A stretch of 64,000 bases of DNA from NCBI GenBank assembly GCA_964019425.1, contig OZ025826.1:664796-728795 (forward strand), given 5' to 3'. Position numbers and translations under genes: made by a program. Positions 24,373 to 37,094 of this stretch are shown one piece after another. The stretch comes from Flectonema sp. DT1601. Its lineage: Eukaryota > Euglenozoa > Diplonemea > Diplonemida > Diplonemidae. Position 1 is the first letter of the stretch. Every line of letters starts with the position of its first letter. The notes beneath the pieces were generated by a model, which was given only the letters and a program-made list of their open reading frames with translations, made no database searches and was not told the DNA's origin.

Positions 24373-25317
24373 ATGAAACGTTCGGTGATAAAATATGGAA
24401 TGCAATCGACAACAGTAATGCGCGGAGTACCCTGGAAGATTGATCCTATAAAGAATGACGCGGACTTCATGCCGTTTGATAGATTGATACGAAAACTCTA
24501 TTTGGGAATTGTAAAAATAAGAGATGCGATTGGAGTTGCTGGAATGAAAAAATGGAGAACTCTAAATCGTGTTGCTGGTGACGTCGAATCTTCTAGAACG
24601 AAAATGTTGGGAGTTTTCGAGGGAACAGACACCCTCCCAATGATTGAAATGGAACCTGAGGGACCGAACACACTCGACGATTTCACTATCAATTCAGATC
24701 AGGTTTTAGGTGGTCATTCTGAAGCTTTTTTAGATCTCACTGAAGATAATTTTTTATTATTTCATGGAACACTAAGGGTAACACGAGACCCAATTAAAAT
24801 GGCTACCTCTCTAGGTGGGACTGATCTCATAACAGACGATCACACAGGGTATGCTCACTTCGATGTGAAGTACTATTTATATCGAACGTTTGCTGTTCAA
24901 GCAAGAGGTGTTGAGGTACGAGTGAGAGGATCACAACATCCTTTTATGTTCAGAATGAGGGTACTTACCATGGGAACACACGAAATGTGGGCTCACATGT
25001 TCGTACCAACGGATGAGTTTCGCTCATACATCTTACGATTTGATCACATGCGTCATCTCAGAGCTGGTCAAGAAATCAACGGAAACCAAGTTTTAGGAGA
25101 CGAAAGATTCCTTGGAGGAGGTCTCGACTATTGTGGATTTGGTATCAATTGCGGTGAGGAATCAGACTTCTGGCTCGAAGTAGAATACGTCAGATGGGTC
25201 TCTTCAACAACAGAAGAAATACAAGAAATGACACACGATGAAGCAAAGGTATCAAGTGGTATATATCGTATGGAGCATATGAAATATGGTAAAATGGAAG
25301 ACCGTAAGGGTACATAG
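24373..25317 (+). CDS. CIA30 / NDUFAF1-like complex I assembly factor
   Basis: A 314-residue single-exon protein. The region from about residue 100 to 280 fits the CIA30 family (complex I intermediate-associated protein 30, NDUFAF1): a beta-sandwich, galactose-binding-like fold. Visible family features are DDFTINSDQVLGGHS (the 'SD..GG.S' signature), the central TDDHTGYAHFDVKYY and a late GLDYCGFGINCGEESDFWLEVEYVRW strand pair. NDUFAF1 helps assemble the membrane arm of respiratory complex I in mitochondria. The N-terminus is basic (MKRSVIKYGMQSTTVMRGVPW), compatible with a mitochondrial targeting sequence. The next gene begins 191 bp downstream on the same strand. Some CIA30-fold proteins have other roles, so the function is probable rather than certain. 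Confidence 0.75.
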   Translation: MKRSVIKYGMQSTTVMRGVPWKIDPIKNDADFMPFDRLIRKLYLGIVKIRDAIGVAGMKKWRTLNRVAGDVESSRTKMLGVFEGTDTLPMIEMEPEGPNTLDDFTINSDQVLGGHSEAFLDLTEDNFLLFHGTLRVTRDPIKMATSLGGTDLITDDHTGYAHFDVKYYLYRTFAVQARGVEVRVRGSQHPFMFRMRVLTMGTHEMWAHMFVPTDEFRSYILRFDHMRHLRAGQEINGNQVLGDERFLGGGLDYCGFGINCGEESDFWLEVEYVRWVSSTTEEIQEMTHDEAKVSSGIYRMEHMKYGKMEDRKGT

Positions 25318-25508
25318 TATAATTACTACATCATCTTATCAAATAAAACATGTAACAAATGTTGGATTCGTATTTCAGTTCCTTTTTTTTTTTTTTTTTT
25401 TTTTTTTTGGTGTGAAAAAAAGATCTACTGACTCAATACCATTTTCCCTTTTTTTTATAGTAAATAAACAACTATTACGATATGTAAAAAAAAAAAAAAA
25501 AACTCACG

Positions 25509-28071
25509 ATGCTTTCTGAGAGGGTTGAAACACTTAGGAGTGAACTGAGAGAAGCTGCCTACTCGATTTCAGCACCTCCTGAAGCGGAAACAGACGACTG
25601 GGACCAATTGCTTATACCAGAAATGGGTTTACGAAATGCATTAAACAGGATGTATAGAACTAACAGACAACTTAGTTCAGAATTAAGAGCCCTAAGTGGA
25701 TCCGTATCAAGGGATACTATTAAGATAAGAGATGACGGGATTGAAAGATTGGAAGCTGTTGAAGAGTTGAATAAAATGATCGACGCAGTTGAAATCCGTC
25801 GACAACAAAAAAGTCAAACCGAGTCAATCGCAAACACCGAATCACCTACTTTATCAGATCTCAGAATGCCATCACTGACATTTAAAGAAAAACCTCTTCC
25901 ACATTTATCACCTGCAGCTTTGGAAGTAATTTCTAAACACAAAGGCAGAGGGATGAGTGAAGTTGGAGTAGTACATCCACCTCTTGTCACCCAAAAGATA
26001 GAAATAGAACCTCATCTACGTTCTTGTTTAAGCCCCAAGAGTAGTCAAAAAGATTCCATTAAAACAGTTAATGAACAACAACACTATCTATCTCAACCAC
26101 AGCAAGAAGGCATTGAAGAAGAAAGTGAATCCCAAGGCTCACCTTCTCCCGCAGCAAGAATGCCAAGTGATTTAAAGACCTCTGCTGTCAGGCCTAATAT
26201 TCCAATTGGTCGAAGTCAGAATGACGGAGTGCGAGGTAGTTCGATCTCGAAAGTACCAGAAGGAGCACCTCCAGAAAATATTCCTTCTTTTAGGAAGAAA
26301 ATATTACGTTCACAATCAGTACCAAATACACCTGAGACGGTAGACAAGAATAAGAACATCATCCTGATAACTGACTCACCTGATCGATTAAGTAGAGTTC
26401 AATACGATGATGGATATAGCAACCCCACAGAAGATAATCCGTACTATCAGTATGATAATCTATCTGGTGAAAGTATAAAAAGAGAAGACTCTAAGTTATA
26501 TTCTGAATACTTTAAGTTGGGAAGTCCAGAATTTCAACAAATATCACCCGTCGATACAAATCAACGAGTGGAAGAAAGACGACGTATTAGTAGTCCTCTG
26601 AAAGGATACACAGCTACTCCTCGCAGACATCCAAGTCCTGTTAGAGAACCGTCTTCTTTTAGAAGTAGTAGCACTTCAGATGGAAGAAAAGGAAAAGATG
26701 AATATTCTCTGCAATATGTAGCAGTTCGTGAAAGAAGTGGAACACCAAATAGCAGATGCAGTAGTTGTGGTGGTGAAGTGAGGAGTCAATCTCCTACATC
26801 ATCGTTCACAAGACTTCTTTCAAATACCGAAAGCAGTTCCAGAAAGAGAAACTTAACACCAAAACAAACTCCAACAAAACCCCCATGGAGAATAGTCGGC
26901 AGGTATGTTTTCGTTTTTTTTTTTTTAAAAATTGAGATATAATCACATTGAATGTCACTTGTTGTGATATCCACCAGTCTCTACCAGTCCAAGTACCACC
27001 CCAGAACTAATCAGTAAGTTCGAAGGGAAGCAGGCCAAGCTGGATGCCGAGATACCCGACTGTCCGAGCGTCTTCGAAGCATATGACGAGATAGACGAGT
27101 TTGACATCGAAGAGTTGGACCCCGCCATGCAGAACCTGGTCGTCCTCGATGACATCATGCTCGCAAAGGATCAAGCCAAGCTCGTGGAGCTCTTCTTGAG
27201 GGGTAGACACCTCAAAATATCGACCATCTACATCTCCCAATCATTCTTCCAAACACCCAAGCTCATACGTGACAACACCAGCGTATTTATCCTGTACAAG
27301 ATGAATGATGAAAGCTAAAGCTATTTAGTTTTTTGTTAGCTTTTTTGAAAAAAAAATTTCTTACTAAAAATACCTCATTTTTTGGACATTTTTGGTATTT
27401 TTTTGGTTTTTTTTAAGAAAAAAATGGAAAGTTGTTGAAAATAAAGCAGTAGAAAATTGAGAAACTTAACATTTCACAGAGCGACTGCAACTCAAAGAGA
27501 ACGTTTAGACCGATCACCGAGTCCTCGTAATTACTACTCAAGCCCTGGTAGGTTAAGGAGGACTCCCAGTAAAAGTAGAAGTCCAAGGTATGAATGAACC
27601 TATTATTATTTATGGTTGTGATTGTGAATAAAATTATTTTAATTAAAACAGCGCTTCCAAGGGGCAGAGTGAATCCCTTGTCATACAAAGAGCTGTCTCA
27701 CTCTCAAAAATGTATGGGCCGATCCAAAAGAAACAGACTGCCTTCCATGAATTAAACCATTCAGAGAATAATGAAATAATTAGAGGTAGTTTTTTATGAT
27801 ATGCTGAGACGTCCTTATTAGTACAGGTTGGTAGCAGGGAGTTGTTGTCTCTTTTCGTCTGTCTAGATTTGTATAAACACTCACAAAAAGGGGAATCAAT
27901 TTGATTTTTTTTCTCATTCTTTTTTCTCAACTGTAACGAGAGATAAAGTTTGCGCCGCTGTACTGTGGCGTGTCCTACCTGTATGTTATTTATTTTTTTT
28001 TATGTTGGGTGTTTTTAGAGATTATCGAATTTATTATTATTATTTTTTCAGATTCCAATAAACTGAAATGA
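25509..28071 (+). CDS. Disordered SP/RS-rich protein with N-terminal coiled coil
   Basis: Exons 25509-26902, 27480-27587, 27652-27785 and 28052-28071 join in phase to 551 residues. Residues about 1-100 are helical (RVETLRSELREAA, LRNALNRMYRTNRQLSSELRAL). The rest is Ser/Pro-rich and probably unstructured, with a Cys pair (CSSCGGE, about residue 420) and an RS/SP-rich stretch over exons 1-2 (RLDRSPSPRNYYSSPGRLRR). Such tails are often phosphorylated. I recognise no family. Introns have GTATGT, GTATGA and GTAGTT donors and CAG acceptors. Intron 1 (26903-27479) is enlarged by a virus-type ATPase fragment. The final coding exon is only 20 bases, so the last splice is the least certain. Confidence 0.6.
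26975..27318 (+). mobile_element. Fossil fragment of a virus-type genome-packaging ATPase (A32/Polinton-like)
   Basis: An open stretch of about 115 codons in the first intron of the preceding gene, clearly less AT-rich than its surroundings. It carries the Walker B part (NLVVLDDI) and the downstream conserved part (FLRGRHLKISTIYISQSFF) of FtsK/HerA-type DNA-packaging ATPases used by Polintons/Mavericks, adintovirus-like elements, virophages and large DNA viruses. Only this part of the gene is present; no capsid, protease, integrase or terminal repeats are visible. It is a broken remnant of a larger element. The readable state of the piece suggests it is not very ancient, but age cannot be set from one fragment. 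Which of these related groups it came from cannot be decided here. Confidence 0.7.
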
Positions 28072-28164
28072 TGCAATCTAGTAGTTTAGTTGCATTACTA
28101 TTTTTATCGGCGTCCCTTTTTTATATTTAATTCAATTCACTAGACTCACATATAAACTGTAGAG

Positions 28165-29562
28165 ATGGACAACATCACTGGGATTCCCCCTCCCCCACTC
28201 AACAAGTTTGAGAAAGCAAAGAAATACTTTTATGACACCACCGTAAGTGCTGACGCATCGAACAGACAGAAGTGGAAGAATGAAGAAACTTACGTTTACT
28301 TTGAGAAGAAGCGACAGGTTGGAAAGGGAGGAATGAGAGACTGTTACTTGGTGTGGGAAGCTGATGGTCTGTCTGCAGGCAGGATGCCTTATCAAATGAT
28401 TGGAAAGGTTTTTCAAGCAGATATCCAAAGTACATTAGAAGACTACATGAATGAAGCAATCACTCAATGTGTTGCTGATACATACGCACAGGAGTACAAC
28501 AAGCTCGGTGTTCCAAACAAAGTCTCCTTCCTCGCCTGCTACGTCGTTAAGATGGCAGCAAAAGGTCGCAATGGCGAGGACGTCGTCTTCACTATGGAAC
28601 CAATGTTGAAGGGAATCTACGAAAAACACAACAACAACGTGGGACAGGTCTTCACTCAGAACCACACTGCGGAAGCCTTCTCTCACTTTACATTCGAATC
28701 GTCAAACAAAAAGCTCCTCGTGTGCGACCTCCAAGGAGTTGGGGGTATGTACACTGATCCCCAAATCCACAGCATTGATGGAGGTGAAGAGTTCGGTCTG
28801 GGAAACTTGGGAACCGAAGGAATTCGGAAATGGTTGGCAACACATAAATGTGGACCGCTGTGTACGGCACTCGAATTACCTCCAATAGGTGTTGAAGCAG
28901 CTCCGAAAAAGAGGCCGTCCGGAAGACCGACGAACCCACCGCCGCCGAGATCTGGAGCAGTTGATCATCGGAATATTGTTCAAGAGATGAGAGAAACGTT
29001 TAGACGCGCTGCCTATGCACCTCACAATATGCCGATTGGAAAAATGCCTGCACCGGGGCATCAGATTCCTGCACCAGGACATCCTGCGCCTGGAGGGTAT
29101 GCCGTCCACGGGGGTCATGCTGGCCATCCTGTCAGACAACCTGTACCAGTTCATCAGTTACCAGTTGGAGTACATCCTGTACCGATTGGTCACGGACCTC
29201 CAATTCATGCAAGACCGAATAGATCAGCACCACCTCCACCTGGTTACCAGGCAGTCAGTCCACCACATCATGGCCACCAGGCTGTCAGTCCTCCAGCAGG
29301 TGGGGGTTATAATTATCGTCCACAATACCCTGCACCGAATGGAAATGGTCATCACAGACCTCCAGTGCAAGTGATGCCTTCCCAAGCCCCTCTCCACCCA
29401 GATGCAAACCCAAACAGAAATCGAAAGATTATCGATGACCCGAGTATGAGAGAGGCACTTCACCAATCTCTTCAGGATCGTACCCAACAAACTAATGCAA
29501 TGCGGGAAGACGATCGGAGGATGGAAATTGCTATACAAGAATCACTTAGAATATCTCGCTAA
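28165..29562 (+). CDS. Alpha-kinase with two C-terminal ubiquitin-interacting motifs
   Basis: A 465-residue single-exon protein. Residues about 40-240 form an atypical (MHCK/eEF2K/TRPM7-type) alpha-kinase domain. Visible parts are the Gly-rich start (VGKGGMRDCYLV), the ATP-binding Lys81 (MIGKVF), the catalytic CDLQGVGG (187-194) with TDPQIHS (197-203), the Gly-rich loop GLGNLGTEGI, and the zinc-site residues His227, Cys229 and Cys233 (HKCGPLC). These enzymes phosphorylate Ser/Thr, often in alpha-helices. A long Pro/His/Gly-rich linker follows. The C-terminus holds two helices of the UIM type (MREALHQSL near 430 and MEIAIQESLRIS near 452-464), suggesting binding to ubiquitin. The substrate is unknown. 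The start is the first ATG and gives an intact kinase domain. Confidence 0.85.
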   Translation: MDNITGIPPPPLNKFEKAKKYFYDTTVSADASNRQKWKNEETYVYFEKKRQVGKGGMRDCYLVWEADGLSAGRMPYQMIGKVFQADIQSTLEDYMNEAITQCVADTYAQEYNKLGVPNKVSFLACYVVKMAAKGRNGEDVVFTMEPMLKGIYEKHNNNVGQVFTQNHTAEAFSHFTFESSNKKLLVCDLQGVGGMYTDPQIHSIDGGEEFGLGNLGTEGIRKWLATHKCGPLCTALELPPIGVEAAPKKRPSGRPTNPPPPRSGAVDHRNIVQEMRETFRRAAYAPHNMPIGKMPAPGHQIPAPGHPAPGGYAVHGGHAGHPVRQPVPVHQLPVGVHPVPIGHGPPIHARPNRSAPPPPGYQAVSPPHHGHQAVSPPAGGGYNYRPQYPAPNGNGHHRPPVQVMPSQAPLHPDANPNRNRKIIDDPSMREALHQSLQDRTQQTNAMREDDRRMEIAIQESLRISR

Positions 29563-30250
29563 TAATGAATTCGACCTGTAGTTCCAATATGAAGTTAAAC
29601 AACTCGTTGAGATTATTTAAGTCGGGTGATATTTGAGAGAAATCTTTTAGTGATAGACAACGAATAACAGGGCGACAATGTTTTATATGCCAGCTTTTTT
29701 TCATGCAAGAGTCTCCTGCAAGGTCGTGTCCTCCCCCAGCAAAACCTTTCGTGAACAACGGACGCTATTTGTGCAGGCTCTGAGCTTTCCTGAAATATGA
29801 TGTCAATAATAAATTTAAAAAAAAAAAAAAAAAAAAAACTGTCAGCATGCGAAAGCTGTGCTGTGTGCGTATCTCTCTTCCCCTTGCACTATAACGGTCT
29901 GCCCCAAAAAAAACTTTTTTTTTTTTTTTTTTTTCTTTTTTTAGTCGTGTGTGTGATAAGTTATTTTTTTGTTGAAAAAACTTTTTTTTTTCTTATTTTT
30001 CCCCTCTTTTGCATTATCCCCGTAGTAAGTTTCGTGTAGCGATATTGTTTATCATGCTTGTGATTCTTTGTTATAGGACTTCCTTCCACATTGGAAATAG
30101 TACCATGTTCATAAAAAGGGTTTCACTGATTGATGATAGTTTTATTTAGAGCTCAGCTTGTGTTTTTGTATTTTTCAAATTCGATAATACTACTGGATGT
30201 TTCGTTTTTTTTTTTTTTTTTTTTTTTTTTTTTCTGTCTTCCCAACATGA

Positions 30251-30287
<37 letters not shown>

Positions 30288-31661
30288 TAATGTTTAGCTA
30301 AAATTATGAAATTGAAAACTCGTTGTGGAATATTTTTTTACACTTCAATTGGTCTTTTGTTCAAAATTTTGTGGTGGGCTAGAATAATTCTAATTTTTTC
30401 CTCTCTCCTTTTTTGTTTCTCTATTCTCCATAAACTGGCTTCACGGCTCGGCCGTCTCATCTGTTTCGGTTTGTCTTTTTTTTTTTTTTGGTTTCCCCTT
30501 CTTTCCCGCGGTAGTCACATTTTGTTATATTTCGTGAGTAGAACCTGACGAGACGAATTTTGCAAGAATTCGTAAAAACTGTTTTTTTTTTTTTCTTTCT
30601 CAGTAGTATCATAATTGTTACGAAACACACACACTAATTACTTGCAAAGAAGAGAAGACGAAAAAATAGTACTGCCAACGTAGAGTAGCTTATCTTTGTA
30701 ATAGAAAATATTGATAAAACCTTATTTCAAAAAAAAAAAAAAAAATTGGAATGAAGTCCCTTAGAACTTACTGATGAAGGCCTAAGAGGGACAAGTAGTA
30801 TAAGATTAAAGCTCCTGAAACTACGTATTCCACAAGTGTATTATGGAACAGCAGTATAATTGTGTTTTTTATAACCTTTTTCTGTTTTTTTTTTTTTTTT
30901 TTACAAATATCTTATTATAAACTCATATTTTTAACTTGCGAAGTTTATTCGCAGCTGTCTGACTTTTGAAGTCTTGTTTTTTGCGACCAAATTTTTTCAA
31001 AAAAAAAAAAAATAAGCACAATAATCCAACAGATAAAAAGCACTTGCGTGTGCTGGTTTAGGTTTGCTATCCGTCGATGTCTCGTTTTCTCTGTAACTCT
31101 AATTCAGCGAAATCGCTTATCACGTGCACTGACATTGTTTCAACTAAGCTCATCTTCCTTTTGCAGTAGACAATTATAGCAACCCGTTATGACTTGAGAC
31201 TCGTGTGTCTTGTTGTTTCTCGGAGTCAGCTGTCGCAGTTTTAGAAAAAAATAAATCATAAGGTGAACCAAAACACCGTGATTTCATTCTAAATTAATCA
31301 AAAAAAAAAATTTTTTTTTTATCTGTTTGTTTGTGTTTTCTTTATCTTCAATAGCGAAAAAAAAACGCTAAACGAAGAATTTACTTCCGTTCGTAAATAA
31401 AGATAGCAATTTTCAAAGAAGAAAAAACAAAAACAAAAAAAAAAAAACAATCAAATCAAATAACTAATCTCTTGTTGGATTGTGTACAATGAAAATTCTA
31501 ATAATCATTAATTTAATTGCTCAATACGAATAATCAAAACATTAGTTTCAAGAAAAAAAAAAATTACGTCGGCAACTACTCCAAGCTAAGAAGAATACAT
31601 TTGATTTTTTAAATTTTTTTACATTACATTTTCTTGGTTAAGAATGACAGCATCTTTACCT
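29563..31661. other. Intergenic stretch between alpha-kinase and the array
   Basis: About 2.1 kb with no gene. It holds the alpha-kinase 3' region, long T runs (29 T at 30205-30233, another ending at 30280), a dispersed repeat copy (30787-30938), a small hairpin TAGCG-A9-CGCTA near 31352-31370 and the unique upstream flank of the first array unit. It may contain the native promoter of the cathepsin L gene; I see no clear motif. Confidence 0.55.
30787..30938 (+). repeat. Dispersed short repeat, copy 3
   Basis: Starts GAGGGACAAGTAGTATAAGA and continues through CTGAAACTACGTATTCCACA, AGTGTATTATGGAACAGCAG, TTTTTTATAACC, a T run and TATTATAAACTCATATTTTT. It bridges copies 1 and 2, sharing the start with copy 2 and the middle with copy 1. 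Confidence 0.6.
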
Positions 31662-31748
31662 TGTCAAATATAATAATTATTGTTTTGTTGGGTCTTTTTT
31701 GACAGTAATTATCAAACAATTGTTAACCCCCCCCTCTCCTTCAGATAA

Positions 31749-32747
<999 letters not shown>

Positions 32748-33313
32748 AGTGGGATAACTGTGCGGCAACAGTAGCAGAGATGATGATGTGAAACCTTCCT
32801 CCCCATCTTCGGCCGAAAACCGAAAACGTGCAAATGAAGACCCTTTCTTCCAACTTTTGCTGTTAATGTGACGTCGTCTTTTGAAGTCACACTGTTTATT
32901 ATAATATTTCAAGTTCAAAATATTTCTTTTCGTTCGTCGAATCGACTGCTTGAATTCCGTGTGATTCCTTTTGTTGTGTTCTCGCGTAATGCATAAACAC
33001 GTTCGTGTGTTTTTCATAATTTTCCCATCTCTTCCTGAAACATCTGTCTGGGATTTGATGGCAATTTGATTGCGAGATTGATTTGATTGATTGAGAGCTG
33101 GGATGGTGTACTTCACGTTATTCTTATTAGACCAGAGAAAACACACTATTCACACATGAGAAAGGAAGAGGAGGGGGAAGGAAGGGGAGGGAATATAAAG
33201 AAGATCGTGTGTCTCATGGCACAGATGAGTAAATTACTCGTCTCGTCCTGCAAGTGTGTTTTTTGTTTCGTTTTTCAATTTAATTAACCCTCAGAAAACA
33301 AAGGAAGAATAAA
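32748..33313 (+). other. Spacer between cathepsin L and ceramidase (repeated in each unit)
   Basis: A 566-bp spacer. It holds the cathepsin 3' region, a purine-rich stretch (GGAAGAGGAGGGGGAAGG near 33165) and an ACCCTCAG acceptor-like site ending at 33294, 19 nt before the ceramidase ATG. Reverse-strand open frames across it recur in each unit only because the DNA is repeated. The equivalent spacers of the other units start at 36529, 40310, 54885, 58666 and 62447. Confidence 0.6.
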
Positions 33314-34564
33314 ATGATGAAGTTCGCAACGCTATGTGCACTTCCCCTCCTCGCGTTGGGTTTCCCGGGAGAGAAGTGCAACATGGATAAGTACCCGACT
33401 ACTTACCCACCGACTCTGCAGAATATGACGATGCCTCACTACAACATCAACCTAGACCTCAACCCAGAGGAAAGATGGGCTGAGATTGCCAGTACTTACA
33501 AGACTGGTATTCACACGTTGATTAATACATTCTTGAACCACTCCATCGGAGGACCAAATACCAAACTTGGTCACCTGGTGAAGGAGTACCTTGACCTGGA
33601 CCACTACCGACTTTTGGAAAAGATTGGTGATGAGTACGCTGGTGAGATTCGCGGAGTTTCAAAGTATGCGGACCTCGATATCGGATACGCCACCGTCATT
33701 CAGGCAGTCTACGAAATCGAGGGTCTCTGCACCAGCATTGTTGCACAGGACGCGGACGGCAGAATCTACCACGGACGTAACCTTGACTTTGGATTGTTCT
33801 CGGGATACAACTGGACTGACGGAGAAGGTGGTTTCCCCGGCGAGTGGGAACTCACTGAAGCTCTTCGTCCTCTTCTCTTTACAGCGAGCTTCCAGAGAAA
33901 CGGCGTCACGATCTTCAACTCCACGCAGTTCGCAGGTTACATTGGTATCCTGACTGGTTCGAAGGGTGGTGCGTTCGGACTTACAGTTGACAGCAGGTTC
34001 GATGACAACTTCGACAAATACCTGATCAAGTGGTTGACTACTAACTTCACTGGAACTCTTCTCACTCTCGCTACCAGAAACGCTTTGATGACTGCCCCAA
34101 CTTACGAGGCGGCCGTGCAGCAGGTATCATCTTTTAAAAGTATTGGACCATCATACATCATAATGAGTGGTATCAAACCTGGACAGGGAAGTGTCGTCAC
34201 TCGTGCTCCAGATACGACTGCTCCGTTGAACTTTTGGGACCTCTCCACCAGACTCCAGAACGGTTCATACTTTGTGTTGGAGACAAACTACGACCATTGG
34301 AAGAAGGCTCCGTTCTTCGATGACAGAAGAACTCCTGGAATGGATTGCATGGAGAACATCGGACAGGCAAACTTCAACGGGTTTGAAGATCTTTGGAAGG
34401 TACTCTCAGCTGGACCAAACTTAAACAGATTGACTTCCTACACTTGGTTAGCGCACCCCTTAACTGGTGAATTCGTTTCATACAAGAGACGATGCATTGG
34501 AGTTCACGGAGGAAAGGGTGTTCCGGGATCTGGCACTTGGAAATACGGATGTGCTATTTGGTAA
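33314..34564 (+). CDS. Acid ceramidase-like Ntn hydrolase, array copy 1
   Basis: A 416-residue protein of the acid ceramidase / N-acylethanolamine acid amidase family, which hydrolyses the amide bond of ceramides or related N-acyl lipids in lysosomes. Residues 1-16 are a signal peptide. The family activates itself by cutting before a Cys that becomes the N-terminal nucleophile; here that is Cys139 in EGLCTSIVAQD. The HGRNLDFG block (153-160), Asn325 (ETNYDHW) and Arg339 (FFDDRRTPGMDC) match the active-site positions of human ASAH1, and the C-terminal CAIW echoes ASAH1's CIGW end. Several N-glycosylation sites (NMT, NHS, NWT, NST, NFT, NGS) fit a lysosomal or secreted enzyme. Closeness to ASAH1 rather than NAAA is judged from these motifs only. 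Confidence 0.93.
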   Translation: MMKFATLCALPLLALGFPGEKCNMDKYPTTYPPTLQNMTMPHYNINLDLNPEERWAEIASTYKTGIHTLINTFLNHSIGGPNTKLGHLVKEYLDLDHYRLLEKIGDEYAGEIRGVSKYADLDIGYATVIQAVYEIEGLCTSIVAQDADGRIYHGRNLDFGLFSGYNWTDGEGGFPGEWELTEALRPLLFTASFQRNGVTIFNSTQFAGYIGILTGSKGGAFGLTVDSRFDDNFDKYLIKWLTTNFTGTLLTLATRNALMTAPTYEAAVQQVSSFKSIGPSYIIMSGIKPGQGSVVTRAPDTTAPLNFWDLSTRLQNGSYFVLETNYDHWKKAPFFDDRRTPGMDCMENIGQANFNGFEDLWKVLSAGPNLNRLTSYTWLAHPLTGEFVSYKRRCIGVHGGKGVPGSGTWKYGCAIW

Positions 34565-35352
34565 GTATTTATGAAGGACCTCTGTTTTTCTTTTTTTTGC
34601 CCTTCAATTCAAACGTTTCTCACTCTTTCGCTTTTCCTTCCTCTCAAAGTTCAGACAACTTATTTTTCATAGTGCATTATTTATTTTTCTCGTTTGACAA
34701 ACTTTGTTAATCATATTTTATTTTATTTTGTTTTGTTTTGTTTCTCGTATCCCTTCACGTTACGCGGCACAGGGAAGTGTTTCTAATAAGCCTTCCTTGC
34801 TTTGCTGATGAATGTGTGAAGATTACAACTGTGATTGTTATTTCACGTGTCGTTATTGTAGAAGAAGTTGTCGGAACTTTTGATTGTTCTTCTTGAATAA
34901 TTTTTCATTTCAATTCAATTCAATTTTTTTCCTTTTTTTGTGTTGGAGTCTCAGCCGCCCACTTCCAGGTGTGTTTGTGTGATGTGCTGCACTTCTTGCT
35001 GATTGTCATATTTAATATCGTTTGTTTGATTTGGTAGTTAGTTATCATCTCTTCTTCTTCTTCTTCTCTTCTCTTCTTTTCCTTTTAGTTCTCGTAAAGA
35101 GAACTTCCCTCTCTTGTCTGTTGTTTGATCAATTCAGATCACTCAGTTCCTCGCACACAAAGAAAAAGAAACTTTTAATCCTTCGATCATATCGCAGTAT
35201 TCCGATATTTAATATTTAGGAGCTTTTTCTTTTCATGTTGCCTTCTTCCTATTCGAAGGAAGAATCCATTTAATCTCCTATTGCAAAGTAGTGTACATTT
35301 CAAACTTAATTCAACTTAGGACGACGATGAGAGAAATAATAATAATAATAAT
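34565..35352. other. Spacer from ceramidase to MCM3 fragment (repeated in units 1-5)
   Basis: About 790 bp of T-rich sequence with a CTT repeat and an AATAAT repeat just before the MCM3 fragment. In the ancestral order this would have been the ceramidase 3' region plus the MCM3 promoter. In the array it now lies upstream of the next cathepsin gene. Equivalent stretches start at 38346, 42127, 56702 and 60483. No gene seen. Confidence 0.6.
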
Positions 35353-35442
35353 ATGGCTGGTCGGCTATTCTCCGATGAGAAATTGACAATAAAACAACAA
35401 TGCAAAAGAGTTTCTTTTTGGTGCTGAAGGTTGTCGAGAAGG
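35353..35442 (+). pseudogene. MCM3 5' fragment, unit 1/2 junction
   Basis: The first ~90 bases of an MCM3 coding region. It begins MAGRLFSDEKLTIKQQCK against MAGRLLSDEQLAIKQQCK in the real gene at 63076, then drifts out of frame and joins the cathepsin upstream sequence at TGTCAAGT. About 7 of the first 57 bases differ from the real gene, three of them changing the residue. It cannot encode MCM3 function. It marks the right breakpoint of the duplicated segment. Confidence 0.85.
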
Positions 35443-35529
35443 TGTCAAGTATAATAATTATTGTTTTGTTGGGTCTTTTTTGACAGTAATTATCAAACAA
35501 TTGTTAACCCCCCCCTCTCCTTCAGATAA

Positions 35530-36528
<999 letters not shown>

Positions 36529-37094
36529 AGTGGGATAACTGTGCGGCAACAGTAGCAGAGATGATGATGTGAAACCTTCCTCCCCATCTTCGGCCGAAAA
36601 CCGAAAACGTGCAAATGAAGACCCTTTCTTCCAACTTTTGCTGTTAATGTGACGTCGTCTTTTGAAGTCACACTGTTTATTATAATATTTCAAGTTCAAA
36701 ATATTTCTTTTCGTTCGTCGAATCGACTGCTTGAATTCCGTGTGATTCCTTTTGTTGTGTTCTCGCGTAATGCATAAACACGTTCGTGTGTTTTTCATAA
36801 TTTTCCCATCTCTTCCTGAAACATCTGTCTGGGATTTGATGGCAATTTGATTGCGAGATTGATTTGATTGATTGAGAGCTGGGATGGTGTACTTCACGTT
36901 ATTCTTATTAGACCAGAGAAAACACACTATTCACACATGAGAAAGGAAGAGGAGGGGGAAGGAAGGGGAGGGAATATAAAGAAGATCGTGTGTCTCATGG
37001 CACAGATGAGTAAATTACTCGTCTCGTCCTGCAAGTGTGTTTTTTGTTTCGTTTTTCAATTTAATTAACCCTCAGAAAACAAAGGAAGAATAAA

